Assembly: GCF_000518685.1 (NCBI RefSeq)
Contig: NZ_JAEB01000013.1
Span: 1 to 64,000 of the forward strand
Origin: Eubacterium xylanophilum ATCC 35991
GTDB taxonomy: Bacteria > Bacillota > Clostridia > Lachnospirales > Lachnospiraceae
Direction of reading: 5' to 3'
Length of the DNA: 64,000 bases
The notes beneath the pieces are model-generated. The model was not told the DNA's origin. It searched no databases and saw only the letters and a program-made list of their open reading frames with translations. The position numbers and the translations under genes are program-made. This document shows positions 7,630-15,427 of this stretch, in pieces. Position 1 is the first letter of the stretch. Each line of letters opens with the position of its first letter.

Positions 7630-10287
7630 TTAACCTTGTAACTGAGCAAGTCTCTCTTTAACCTGAGCCATCATACTCTTGTATTTCTCAAGTTTAGCTT
7701 TCTCCTCCTCAATCTTCTTGGCAGGAGCTTTATTTACAAAGTTAGGATTTCCAAGCATTCCCTCAGAACGCTTAAGTTCTCCTTCTAACTTCTTTTCATC
7801 CTTCTTGAGACGCTCAATTTCTTTCTCTACATCTACCAATTCCTCAAAAGGCATGTAGATTGTTCCCTTATCGATAACTACAGAAACTGCATTGGCATCA
7901 ACACCAGTCATATCAGCTTGAATTTTAACCTCACTGGCAAGACCGAGCGTTGCAAAGAACACGCGATTCTTCTCAAAAATCTCGCATACTTCGTTGTCTT
8001 CGCTGACAACAATTACAGATGCCTTCTTGCTAGGCGGAACATTCATCTCACCGCGGATATTTCTAATTCCCTTAACAGCTTCTTTGATTCTCTCAACCGC
8101 AGCCATATCTTCTGCGAAATCCTTCTCAATTTCCTCAGAGAATACCGGCCAATCAGATACCATGATTGAATCCTCATCGTTATCCATCAATGTGCAGTAA
8201 ATCTCATCTGTGATAAATGGCATAAATGGATGGAGAAGCTTCAACGCCTTAGTGAGAACCGTCTTCAAAGTATACAATGCTGCAGCCTTTGTAGTATCAG
8301 CCTCATTATATAATCTAGGTTTAACCATCTCGATATACCAGTCACAGAACTCTTCCCAGATGAAATCATATACCTTTTGAACTGCAATTCCAAGGTCGAA
8401 TGACTCAAGATGAGCCGTTACATCCTTGGCAAGCTTGTTAAATTTTCCGATGATCCACTTGTCAGCCTGAGTGAGGTCTGCTTGCGGAACATTTTCATAA
8501 TCTATATCTTCGTTCTGCGCAAAATTCATCATGATGAATCTTGACGCATTCCATACCTTATTGGCAAAGTTTCTGCTGGCTTCCACACGCTCCCAATAGA
8601 AACGCATGTCATTTCCAGGAGCATTTCCCGTTACAAGAGTCAATCTCAATGCGTCTGCGCCGTACTTGTCGATGACCTCGAGAGGATCAATACCGTTTCC
8701 AAGCGACTTACTCATCTTGCGTCCCTGAGAATCGCGCACGAGTCCATGAATGAGCACGGTATCAAATGGAACCTGACCAGTGTGCTCAATTCCACTAAAC
8801 ATCATACGCATTACCCAGAATGGGATGATATCATAACCCGTAACAAGTGTGCTTGTTGGATAGAAATACTTCATCTCCTCTGTCTCGTCAGGCCAGCCGA
8901 GTGTTGAAAATGGCCACAATGCTGAACTGAACCATGTATCAAGGGTATCTGGGTCCTGGCGCATCTTCTTGCCGCACTTCGGACAAACTGCTTCATTATC
9001 TGTTGTTACAACAACCTCTCCGCAGTCATCGCAGTAAAAGGCCGGAATCTGATGTCCCCACCAGAGCTGTCTGGAGATACACCAATCTCTGATGTTCTCC
9101 AACCAGTGGAAATATGTTTTATTAAAATGGTCCGGCACAAATCTTGTCTCGCCATTTTTAACTGCGTCAATAGCTGGGCCTGCAAGAGGCTTCATCTTAA
9201 CGAACCACTGCTTACTTACGCGTGGCTCAACTGTCGTTCCACATCTATAACATGTTCCTACGTTGTGATCATGATCCTCTGTCTTGATAAGTGCGCCCTC
9301 TGCCTCAAGATCTACGAGGATAGCTTTGCGGGCCTCGTATCTATCCATGCCGGCGTATTTTTCATAATCATCTACAATCTTGGCATCATCTGTCATGACA
9401 TTTATCACCGGCAGATTGTGGCGAAGACCTACTTCAAAATCGTTAGGGTCATGCGCAGGTGTAATCTTAACAACACCCGTTCCAAACTCCATATCAACGT
9501 AGTCGTCGGCAACAATAGGTATCTTTCTGTGAACTATAGGAAGGATGAGTTCCTTACCTACCATGTCTTTGTATCTCTCGTCATTTGGATTTACAGCCAC
9601 CGCTGTATCACCTAACAATGTCTCAGGACGAGTTGTAGCGAGATTGATATATCCGCTTCCATCAGCCAACGGATAACGAAGATGCCAGAAATGTCCCTTC
9701 TGATCTTCATACTCTACCTCTGCATCTGAGATTGATGTCAAACAATGTGGACACCAATTGATGATTCTCTCACCTCTATAGATAAGACCCTTGTTGTACA
9801 GATTTACAAATACCTTTTTTACAGCCTTATTACACCCCTCATCCATGGTGAAACGCTCTCTATCCCAGTCGCAGGATGAACCCATCTTCTTAAGCTGTTC
9901 TACGATTCTTCCGCCGTACTGTTCCTTCCAAGCCCATGTGCGCTCTAGGAACTTCTCACGGCCAATCTCATCTTTGCTGAGCCCCTCTTCCTTCAGAGCC
10001 TCAACAACTTTTGCCTCTGTGGCAATAGATGCATGGTCTGTTCCCGGAAGCCAGAGAGTTTCAAAGCCCTGCATTCTCTTAAATCTAATTAAAATATCCT
10101 GCAAAGTATTATCAAGGGCATGTCCCATGTGGAGCTGTCCTGTGATATTTGGTGGAGGAATAACTATTGTATATGGTTTTTTATCCTCTCTTACCTCTGC
10201 GTGGAAGTACTTCTTGTCGATCCACTTCTGATATAATCTGTCTTCAATATCCTTTGGATCATAGGTTTTTCCCAATTCTTTCTTCAT
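7630..10287 (-). CDS. valS: Valyl-tRNA synthetase
   Basis: Class Ia enzyme that charges tRNA-Val and edits Thr-tRNA-Val. Visible motifs: the HIGH-type PPPNITGQLHMGHA near residue 47, the CP1 editing domain with TTRPETLLGDTAVAVNP, a zinc-binding insert (CPKCGKKM), [30 protein letters not shown], and a C-terminal coiled coil (about 820-885) that binds the tRNA elbow. The length of 885 aa is normal. The ATG at 10287 (MKKELGKTYDPK) fits the family start; the longer frame runs back into the T-box leader. Its AGGAGG lies 23 nt upstream with a 5-bp hairpin in between (see findings). It is controlled by the T-box leader upstream. Confidence 0.97.
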   Translation of the reverse strand: MKKELGKTYDPKDIEDRLYQKWIDKKYFHAEVREDKKPYTIVIPPPNITGQLHMGHALDNTLQDILIRFKRMQGFETLWLPGTDHASIATEAKVVEALKEEGLSKDEIGREKFLERTWAWKEQYGGRIVEQLKKMGSSCDWDRERFTMDEGCNKAVKKVFVNLYNKGLIYRGERIINWCPHCLTSISDAEVEYEDQKGHFWHLRYPLADGSGYINLATTRPETLLGDTAVAVNPNDERYKDMVGKELILPIVHRKIPIVADDYVDMEFGTGVVKITPAHDPNDFEVGLRHNLPVINVMTDDAKIVDDYEKYAGMDRYEARKAILVDLEAEGALIKTEDHDHNVGTCYRCGTTVEPRVSKQWFVKMKPLAGPAIDAVKNGETRFVPDHFNKTYFHWLENIRDWCISRQLWWGHQIPAFYCDDCGEVVVTTDNEAVCPKCGKKMRQDPDTLDTWFSSALWPFSTLGWPDETEEMKYFYPTSTLVTGYDIIPFWVMRMMFSGIEHTGQVPFDTVLIHGLVRDSQGRKMSKSLGNGIDPLEVIDKYGADALRLTLVTGNAPGNDMRFYWERVEASRNFANKVWNASRFIMMNFAQNEDIDYENVPQADLTQADKWIIGKFNKLAKDVTAHLESFDLGIAVQKVYDFIWEEFCDWYIEMVKPRLYNEADTTKAAALYTLKTVLTKALKLLHPFMPFITDEIYCTLMDNDEDSIMVSDWPVFSEEIEKDFAEDMAAVERIKEAVKGIRNIRGEMNVPPSKKASVIVVSEDNEVCEIFEKNRVFFATLGLASEVKIQADMTGVDANAVSVVIDKGTIYMPFEELVDVEKEIERLKKDEKKLEGELKRSEGMLGNPNFVNKAPAKKIEEEKAKLEKYKSMMAQVKERLAQLQG

Positions 10288-10299
10288 AATGTTCTCGCG

Positions 10300-10640
10300 C
10301 CAGACGGCGCCCTCCTTTAAAATTAGTTTCAAATAATAAATCCCAGGTGAGATACCTGGGATGAAATACTCAATTCCTCTGGCACCTCGCCTTGTCAAGC
10401 CTATAAGGACGTGAACTCACGTGGTACCACCTTAATTCAAACATATATACATATGTTCCTCATTATCCTTTAACGGGGATTATCCGAGATTCCCTACCAT
10501 GAAAACTTCAAGAACCCTGCTCCAAAGCTACCTTCCAATCTGCACTACCAGAACTTCTTTCAGCCGGTGAAAGTTCTCTCTACGGCAATCTCGCCTCATG
10601 GGTTACAGAAAGTACTCCTCTTCTTCAATGCATTTATCAC
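10300..10640 (-). promoter_or_regulatory. T-box riboswitch leader of valS
   Basis: The minus-strand leader carries the T-box core AAGGTGGTACCACG (around 10419-10432), which base-pairs with the free 3' end of uncharged tRNA. Upstream (10640-10500) is a long imperfect stem I. A terminator hairpin (10340-10362) precedes the gene. Uncharged tRNA-Val should favour the antiterminator and switch valS on. The valine specifier codon could not be placed with certainty by eye. Confidence 0.93.
10331..10362 (-). terminator. Regulated terminator of the valS T-box
   Basis: ATCCCAGGT / ACCTGGGAT (9 bp, 5-nt loop) followed by TTATTATTT on the minus strand. It lies between the T-box core and the valS ribosome site. 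Confidence 0.85.
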
Positions 10641-10645
10641 TTCTT

Positions 10646-10674
10646 ATAATATATAAATTTTCTGTGGATGTCAA
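10646..10674 (-). promoter_or_regulatory. Promoter of the valS operon
   Basis: TTGACA (10669-10674), a 17-bp spacer and TATTAT (10646-10651) on the minus strand. It is close to consensus and begins right after the preceding gene's stop codon. Confidence 0.87.
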
Positions 10675-10683
10675 GAAATATTT

Positions 10684-11580
10684 TTAAACTGACATATCCC
10701 AAGTTCCTCTCGGCTTTGGTGCATAGAGATAAAACCTGTCTTTTTCAGGGATATTCTTCTTCCATCCGAGGAAAAATGCGGTAATGCGACTCACCTTATT
10801 GGTAATCTTGTACTTTAACTGCACTTTCCCCTTTGAAAGTGTTGTCAACATGATTTCCCTTGGAAAATGCTTTTTTACATATTTGATAAAGCGCTTTGTT
10901 ATCCCATCTCCATAGGAAACTGTGTACAAATCTCTCGCTCCGAAAAGATGCAGCATTTCATGAGCATATGTAGATGCCCCTTCTTGCCTGGAGTCATACT
11001 TGTCAAAGAGCATGGAGCACTCATAAAAGTCTTTCTTGCCATTTGAAGCCACATGAACATGCGTATGGCACACCCCACTTTTATTTAGCAAAACCAGGAA
11101 ACCAATGCTGTCTGTCTTGTATTTATTTCTGATTTTTCGCAGTTTCACGTGCTTGTTAATATATGATTTAACTTTTTTATACATTTTGTCCGTGTCATTC
11201 TCTTTGTCTGTAAATGAAATGTCAGACTTGATATTATAACTCAAATCCGAATACTCTTTCCCATCGTAGACATCAGCGATAAGCTCCGGCGACGCTCCGT
11301 ACTCCTTGGCGCTTTTTTTAATAAATTCTATTGAATGCCTGAGCTTTTTCTTCATGTCACTCTTTCTCTTCTCAGTCCAGGAGCTATCCTTGTCATTGAC
11401 ATACAAAATGATAAATGCTGATTTACTTTTTAGCTGTTTGGCACTTCCATATTTATTATTATTCTTTTTCCATTCTCTATTTGTAGTACTCGCATTTACA
11501 TCGGTTCTACTTCTGTAGAGTGTGCTCAGAATTGCCAAAGTAAAAACGGCTATTACAAACATGGTTTTTTTCATTTTCAT
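10684..11580 (-). CDS. Secreted metzincin-like zinc metalloprotease (predicted)
   Basis: The N-terminus has a signal peptide or anchor (about 5-22). The key motif is HEMLHLFGARD at residues 207-217, which fits the metzincin zinc signature HExxHxxGxxD with Asp as third ligand, preceded by an extracellular-type STYA segment. The mature part is very rich in Lys and Ser, like other secreted proteins in this window. I do not recognise a closer family. The start codon follows directly on the stop of the dehydrogenase gene (11581), so the two are probably co-transcribed. A second ATG two codons later is equally possible as start. Confidence 0.7.
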   Translation of the reverse strand: MKMKKTMFVIAVFTLAILSTLYRSRTDVNASTTNREWKKNNNKYGSAKQLKSKSAFIILYVNDKDSSWTEKRKSDMKKKLRHSIEFIKKSAKEYGASPELIADVYDGKEYSDLSYNIKSDISFTDKENDTDKMYKKVKSYINKHVKLRKIRNKYKTDSIGFLVLLNKSGVCHTHVHVASNGKKDFYECSMLFDKYDSRQEGASTYAHEMLHLFGARDLYTVSYGDGITKRFIKYVKKHFPREIMLTTLSKGKVQLKYKITNKVSRITAFFLGWKKNIPEKDRFYLYAPKPRGTWDMSV

Positions 11581-12537
11581 TCAGCTTACCCCATTTTCCT
11601 TCTTCCACGTGCTTATATTATTATATACCTCTTCCAAACATCTGGTCCTTGCTTCCACCGTCGCCCATGCGATATGCGGAGTCATAATCAACTTCGAACT
11701 ATCCTTGATTCGCAAGAGCGGATCATCACTTGCTATTGGCTCCGTGTCAAACACATCTATCCCCGCTCCGGCAATCAGACCATCGTCAAGGGCTTTAGCC
11801 AAATCTGCCTGATTCACTATTGGTCCGCGAGCCACGTTAATCAACAAGGCATCGCGCTTCATCTTGCTAAATGCCGAGTAGTTAAATATTGATTTATCTT
11901 TTTCATGAAGTGGAGCGTGTATGGAGAGAATATCCGATTGAGCTAACAGTGTATCAAAGTCAACGCACTCATACTCCCCGGATGTATTCTTTCCTGTTGA
12001 GGACGTGTATATGATATGGCAGCCAAATGTTCCGGCAATCTCAGCCACCTTTTTTCCTATTGCCCCCAGTCCAAAAATCCCCCAAACCTTACCATCCAAT
12101 TCATGAAAAGTTCTTCCCATGTGAGTGAAGAGATCCGTGGCGGAATATTTTCCTGATTTAACAAAATTGTCATAGTATGGTAGTTTCTCGTAGAGATACA
12201 AGGCAAGTGCGAAGGTATGCTGAGCCACGCTCATGGTAGAGTAACCTCCTACATTGCATACTTTAATACCTCGCTTGTTGACATAGTCAAAGTCCACATT
12301 GTTGGTGCCTGTCGCTGCAACAGCAATCAACTTCAGATTAGAGGCTAACTTTAGCGTCGGCTCATTCATAAGAGTTTTGTTTACAACTACAACGTCTGCA
12401 TCCTTGATTCTGTGGGGATTTTTCTCAGGGTCTGTCTCGGGATAGATTTCCACTTCCCCCAATTGGCTAAACTTCGTTAAATCTATATCATCGCCGTAAG
12501 TATCGGCTTCCATAAATACAATTTTCATCTCAATCAT
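11581..12537 (-). CDS. D-isomer-specific 2-hydroxyacid dehydrogenase
   Basis: NAD(P)H-dependent reductase of 2-keto acids (hydroxypyruvate/glycerate type). It has the Rossmann motif GIFGLGAIGKKVAEIAGTFG (about 150), the catalytic Arg in NVARGPIVNQADL (about 236), the Glu in IDVFDTEPI (about 265) and the His in MTPHIAWAT (about 289). The length of 318 aa is normal. GAGAGG lies just before the ATG at 12537; the ATG three codons on (MKIVFMEAD) has a more usual spacing and may be the real start. The exact substrate cannot be told from sequence. Confidence 0.9.
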   Translation of the reverse strand: MIEMKIVFMEADTYGDDIDLTKFSQLGEVEIYPETDPEKNPHRIKDADVVVVNKTLMNEPTLKLASNLKLIAVAATGTNNVDFDYVNKRGIKVCNVGGYSTMSVAQHTFALALYLYEKLPYYDNFVKSGKYSATDLFTHMGRTFHELDGKVWGIFGLGAIGKKVAEIAGTFGCHIIYTSSTGKNTSGEYECVDFDTLLAQSDILSIHAPLHEKDKSIFNYSAFSKMKRDALLINVARGPIVNQADLAKALDDGLIAGAGIDVFDTEPIASDDPLLRIKDSSKLIMTPHIAWATVEARTRCLEEVYNNISTWKKENGVS

Positions 12538-12670
12538 TACCTCTCTATGCTAATTCACAAGACTTTGTCTCATATTTAATTATATTTTAGAAGTAACAGC
12601 CATGTCAATAATGATTTTAAAGTAATTACATTGCATTTTTAATTATATTTAAATAAAATACAAAAAAATC

Positions 12671-12698
12671 TTGAAAAAACTAAAAAAAGATGTATAAT
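12671..12698 (+). promoter_or_regulatory. Promoter of the aminotransferase gene
   Basis: TTGAAA (12671-12676), a 16-bp spacer and an extended -10 TGTATAAT (TATAAT at 12693-12698). It is followed by a leader of about 100 nt. Confidence 0.8.
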
Positions 12699-12806
12699 AG
12701 AAAAGTGTGTGACAGTTTTTGTGCTGACATACAATAATATAGAAGATAACTGAGATGTTATTAAGAGGTACCCTGAAAGGAGGAAGCACCCGTGTGGTGC
12801 GACGAT

Positions 12807-14093
12807 ATGAGTAGTTATTTGGAAATGTCCAAAGAAGAATTGGAAGCTCTAAAAAAGGATTTGGAGAAAAAATACGAGGAGATGAAAGCACTTGGTCTTC
12901 AGCTAGATATGTCACGTGGAAAGCCAAGCACAGCTCAGCTCAACATAAGTATGGATATGTTTGATGTATTAAATTCCAAGTCAGATATGCACGCTGAAAA
13001 CGGTTTGGATTGCCGCAATTATGGTGGATTGGACGGAATTCCTGAAGCCAAAAAGCTTATGGCAGATGTTCTTGATACAACACCTGACCATGTGATTATA
13101 TTCGGTAATGCAAGTCTTACAATTATGTATGATACAGTTTCTCGCGCATATTCACATGGACTTCTTGGTAATACACCTTGGTGTAAATTAGATAAAGTTA
13201 AGTTCTTATGTCCTGTTCCCGGATATGACCGTCACTTCGCCATTACGGAACATTTTGGAATTGAGATGATTCCTGTTCCTATGAAGGAAGATGGACCGGA
13301 TATGGATATGATTGAAAAGCTCGTTAGCACAGATGAGGCTATTAAGGGTATTTGGTGCGTGCCTAAGTATGCAAACCCAACCGGAATCTCTTACAGCGAC
13401 GAGGTTGTTAAGCGTTTCGCAAATCTCAAGCCGGCTGCTAAGGACTTCAGACTGTTCTGGGATAATGCTTATGTTATGCACCACCTTTACGAGGATAAGC
13501 ACGACGAAATCCTTGACATTCTAAGCGAGTGTGAAAAAGCAGGAAATCCAAACATGGTTTTTGAATTCACTTCAACTTCTAAAGTCAGCTTTCCTGGCGG
13601 CGGAATATCTGTTATGGCTTCTTCTATCGCAAATCTCGACGAGGCGCGCAAGCAGATGAATATTCAGATCATCAGCCATGATAAGATCAACCAGCTGAGA
13701 CATGTTCGTTACTTTAAGGATGCTGAAGGTCTCAAGAAGAAGATGATGCAGCATGCGGCTGAGATGAGGCCAAAATTTGAAGCAACACTGGAGATTCTTG
13801 ACAGAGAGTTGTCAGATGCAGGAATTGGAAAGTGGACAAATCCTAACGGCGGATACTTTATTTCCTTCGATGCCCTTTCAGGATGTGCAAAGGCAATCGT
13901 TCAAAAGTGCAAGGAAGCCGGTGTTACACTTACAGGTGCAGGCGCTACATTCCCATATAAGAATGATCCGGAGGATTCCAACATCCGAATTGCACCTTCT
14001 TATCCAACTGCTGAGCAGATGGCTCAGGCAACAGAGATCTTTGTTCTCTGCACAAAACTTGTAAGCATCGACAAGATTCTTGCAGATAAGTAA
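12807..14093 (+). CDS. PLP-dependent aminotransferase, aspartate aminotransferase subgroup Ic (PF12897 type)
   Basis: Fold-type I transaminase, probably aspartate/2-oxoglutarate. Recognised from LDMSRGKPSTAQLN near the start, the cofactor-binding FGNASLTIMYDT, WDNAYVMHHL, and the Schiff-base lysine in TSTSKVSFPGGGISV. The C-terminal domain ends RIAPSYPTAEQM. It is about 428 aa. An in-frame GTG at 12792 is 8 nt from the AGGAGG, whereas the ATG (MSSYLEM) is 23 nt from it with a GCACC/GGTGC hairpin in between. I prefer the ATG because family members start there, but the GTG is possible. The gene is followed at its stop codon by two GTCTTAC repeats and then by a terminator. Confidence 0.87.
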   Translation: MSSYLEMSKEELEALKKDLEKKYEEMKALGLQLDMSRGKPSTAQLNISMDMFDVLNSKSDMHAENGLDCRNYGGLDGIPEAKKLMADVLDTTPDHVIIFGNASLTIMYDTVSRAYSHGLLGNTPWCKLDKVKFLCPVPGYDRHFAITEHFGIEMIPVPMKEDGPDMDMIEKLVSTDEAIKGIWCVPKYANPTGISYSDEVVKRFANLKPAAKDFRLFWDNAYVMHHLYEDKHDEILDILSECEKAGNPNMVFEFTSTSKVSFPGGGISVMASSIANLDEARKQMNIQIISHDKINQLRHVRYFKDAEGLKKKMMQHAAEMRPKFEATLEILDRELSDAGIGKWTNPNGGYFISFDALSGCAKAIVQKCKEAGVTLTGAGATFPYKNDPEDSNIRIAPSYPTAEQMAQATEIFVLCTKLVSIDKILADK

Positions 14094-14186
14094 TTGTCTT
14101 ACGAACAACGTGAGTAAGACCAGCAAAATGCGTTTCCAAAAATTGTCTTACGACCGTAGGGAGTAAGACCAGCAATATGCGTTTCC
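14094..14186 (+). repeat. GTCTTAC hairpin repeat, two copies
   Basis: Copies at 14094-14137 and 14142-14186. Each has GTCTTAC, 11 nt (GAACAACGTGA or GACCGTAGGGA), GTAAGAC, then CAGCA-ATGCGTTTCC. The first starts within 1 nt of the aminotransferase stop codon. The family recurs at 14.54, 17.73, 28.96 and 33.56 kb. Confidence 0.9.
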
Positions 14187-14196
14187 TATTCTAAGC

Positions 14197-14246
14197 GGGG
14201 CTGTCGCACTAACAATTAAAATATTGTTAGTGCTCAGCTCCTTTTT
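14197..14246 (+). terminator. Terminator after the aminotransferase gene, built into the left inverted repeat
   Basis: GGGGCTG (14197-14203) can pair with CAGCTCC (14235-14241), enclosing a perfect CACTAACAAT / ATTGTTAGTG hairpin, and TTTTT follows. The first 16 nt are also the left copy of the inverted repeat found again at 14677-14692. Confidence 0.65.
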
Positions 14247-14267
14247 GGTATCCCCGAGATGGGGAGA

Positions 14268-14411
14268 AACTTGATTGATATGGCGTGAGGGGCATGCCTA
14301 TTTGAAAAAAGAAGATTTGGCATGCCCCGAGAGGGAAAAAACTTGATTGATATGGCGTGAGGGGCATGCCTATTTGAAAAAAGAAGATTTGGCATGCCCC
14401 GAGAGGGGAAA
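14268..14411. repeat. Two tandem 72-bp units with GGGGCATGCC hairpins
   Basis: Arms GGGGCATGCC / GGCATGCCCC at 14289-14298/14319-14328 and 14361-14370/14391-14400, with a period of 72 bp. The loops read TATTTGAAAAAAGAAGATTT. A decayed third unit (TATCCCCGAGA, around 14248) precedes them. The arms are the same as in the 58.8-59.9 kb array; loop and linker differ. Confidence 0.9.
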
Positions 14412-14538
14412 AGACTTGACTGTTAATTCGCATCAAATCTAAAAATATGCGCACTAATACAAGCCTTATCAAAAAGCAATTTTGAGGATTTTGAATTTAC
14501 TTTCTGCAAGAACATTGGCAGCACTAGACAAGTATAAT

Positions 14539-14584
14539 AATTGTCTTACGAACGACGTGAGTAAGACCAGCGCTATGCGATTCC
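14539..14584 (+). repeat. GTCTTAC hairpin repeat, one copy
   Basis: GTCTTAC-GAACGACGTGA-GTAAGAC followed by CAGCGCTATGCGATTCC, inside the candidate MITE. Confidence 0.88.
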
Positions 14585-14589
14585 GAAAA

Positions 14590-14667
14590 AAAACAGGAAG
14601 AGGCCAATCAGAGAGAGACTTCAATGCGCATGCATTGCGTCTCGAGTCGGTTGGACTCTTCCTGTTT
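14590..14667 (+). repeat. Long imperfect hairpin, 11-bp base stem
   Basis: AACAGGAAGAG pairs with CTCTTCCTGTT at the base. CCAATC/GGTTGG, GAGAC/GTCTC and CAATG/CATTG continue the stem inward. A short T run follows (GTTTTAG). It may be a structured RNA end or a DNA cruciform. Confidence 0.65.
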
Positions 14668-14713
14668 TAGACTGTCTTAGTGCGACAGCCCCCTTTTTTT
14701 TGGTTCACATATT

Positions 14714-14741
14714 GATATAGTATACAATTGTATACTATATC
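14714..14741. promoter_or_regulatory. Perfect 28-bp palindrome, candidate operator of the XRE regulator
   Basis: Arms GATATAGTATAC and GTATACTATATC around AATT. It lies 114 bp before the XRE start codon. Its size and AT-richness suit a dimeric HTH protein; autoregulation is inference. Confidence 0.55.
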
Positions 14742-14855
14742 GGTTGGTTTTAGTACCCATATTCGTTCTAACACTTTTTTGATATATTAGGTAAAATATA
14801 ACTGTGCATATATTGCATATCTTTAAAAGATAATATTTTTTAGAAGAGGTGTTAT

Positions 14856-15224
14856 ATGTTCGATTTAAATGAATTACTATTGAATCACTTAACTGAATTG
14901 TTAAATGAGAAAGGATGGAGCTTATACCGATTATCCAATGAGTCACAGGTCCCATATTCCACTATTACCAATATGTTTAGACGTGAATCTTGTCCTACTA
15001 TATATGTTTTAAAAAAAGTATGTTACACTCTCAATCTTGATTTGTGGGAGTTTTTTTACGAAATCGAAACTAAAAAAAGAGTACCCGATACCATAGATAG
15101 CACAGAAGCCGACATCCTATCTCTATACCGCAGACTTGACGCCTACGATCAAAAGCTTCTTTACAACTATCTTGCCGGTTTATCGGGCACCCCTGTAGAT
15201 TCAACCAAATCAACCGAAAACTAA
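14856..15224 (+). CDS. XRE-family transcriptional regulator
   Basis: The protein has 122 aa. Residues about 5-65 form a Cro/C1-type helix-turn-helix ([20 protein letters not shown] and [20 protein letters not shown]). The rest is a short helical tail ([21 protein letters not shown]) seen in many small clostridial XRE proteins. AGAAGAGG is about 7 nt upstream. It converges on copA, overlapping its 3' end by 4 nt (15221-15224), so control of copper export is not implied by position. Upstream lies the 28-bp palindrome. Confidence 0.88.
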   Translation: MFDLNELLLNHLTELLNEKGWSLYRLSNESQVPYSTITNMFRRESCPTIYVLKKVCYTLNLDLWEFFYEIETKKRVPDTIDSTEADILSLYRRLDAYDQKLLYNYLAGLSGTPVDSTKSTEN

Positions 15225-15427
15225 CCAATGAATTTGTAGTCTTGATCCTCTATAGCCGCCTTTATCACTGACTCATCTACATCTTTCGACATCTCCATTA
15301 CAACCGTATTCTTCTTGTGGTCCGCCGTAACAGCCTCTATTCCATCAATCGCCTCAAGAGTCTTCTTCACTCTGTTCTCACAGTGTTCACACATCATACC
15401 TTCAACTTTAATTGTTTTCTTGTTCAT
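15221..15427 (-). CDS. Possible CopZ-like copper chaperone made by internal initiation within copA
   Basis: Same frame as copA: ATG at 15427 ([16 protein letters not shown]) preceded by AAGGAGG at 15439-15445. The 68-residue product would be a complete HMA domain, the size of CopZ. Many Firmicutes encode copZ as a separate gene next to copA (known). That both products are made here is inference. Confidence 0.4.
   Translation of the reverse strand: MNKKTIKVEGMMCEHCENRVKKTLEAIDGIEAVTADHKKNTVVMEMSKDVDESVIKAAIEDQDYKFIG

Larger units (their letters stand above)
14197..14692. mobile_element. Candidate MITE or IS remnant with 16-bp terminal inverted repeats
   Basis: GGGGCTGTCGCACTAA (14197-14212) is repeated exactly in inverse at 14677-14692. 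GGGGCTGT-type ends are common in DDE transposons such as IS1182 relatives (general knowledge). The 496 bp between have no credible ORF but hold two GGGGCATGCC hairpins, one GTCTTAC repeat and one long hairpin. No target duplication is obvious, so this remains a candidate. Confidence 0.45.

Noticed and set aside
10288-10398. N-terminal extension of ValS by 37 residues
   Set aside because: The extension translates the T-box terminator hairpin. Family members start at MKKELGKTYDPK.
14227-14472. Minus-strand ORF of 81 residues with an internal repeat (FFPLGACQIFFFQIGMPLTPY)
   Set aside because: It is only the translation of the two 72-bp tandem units, which happen to stay in frame. No ribosome site or conserved start.
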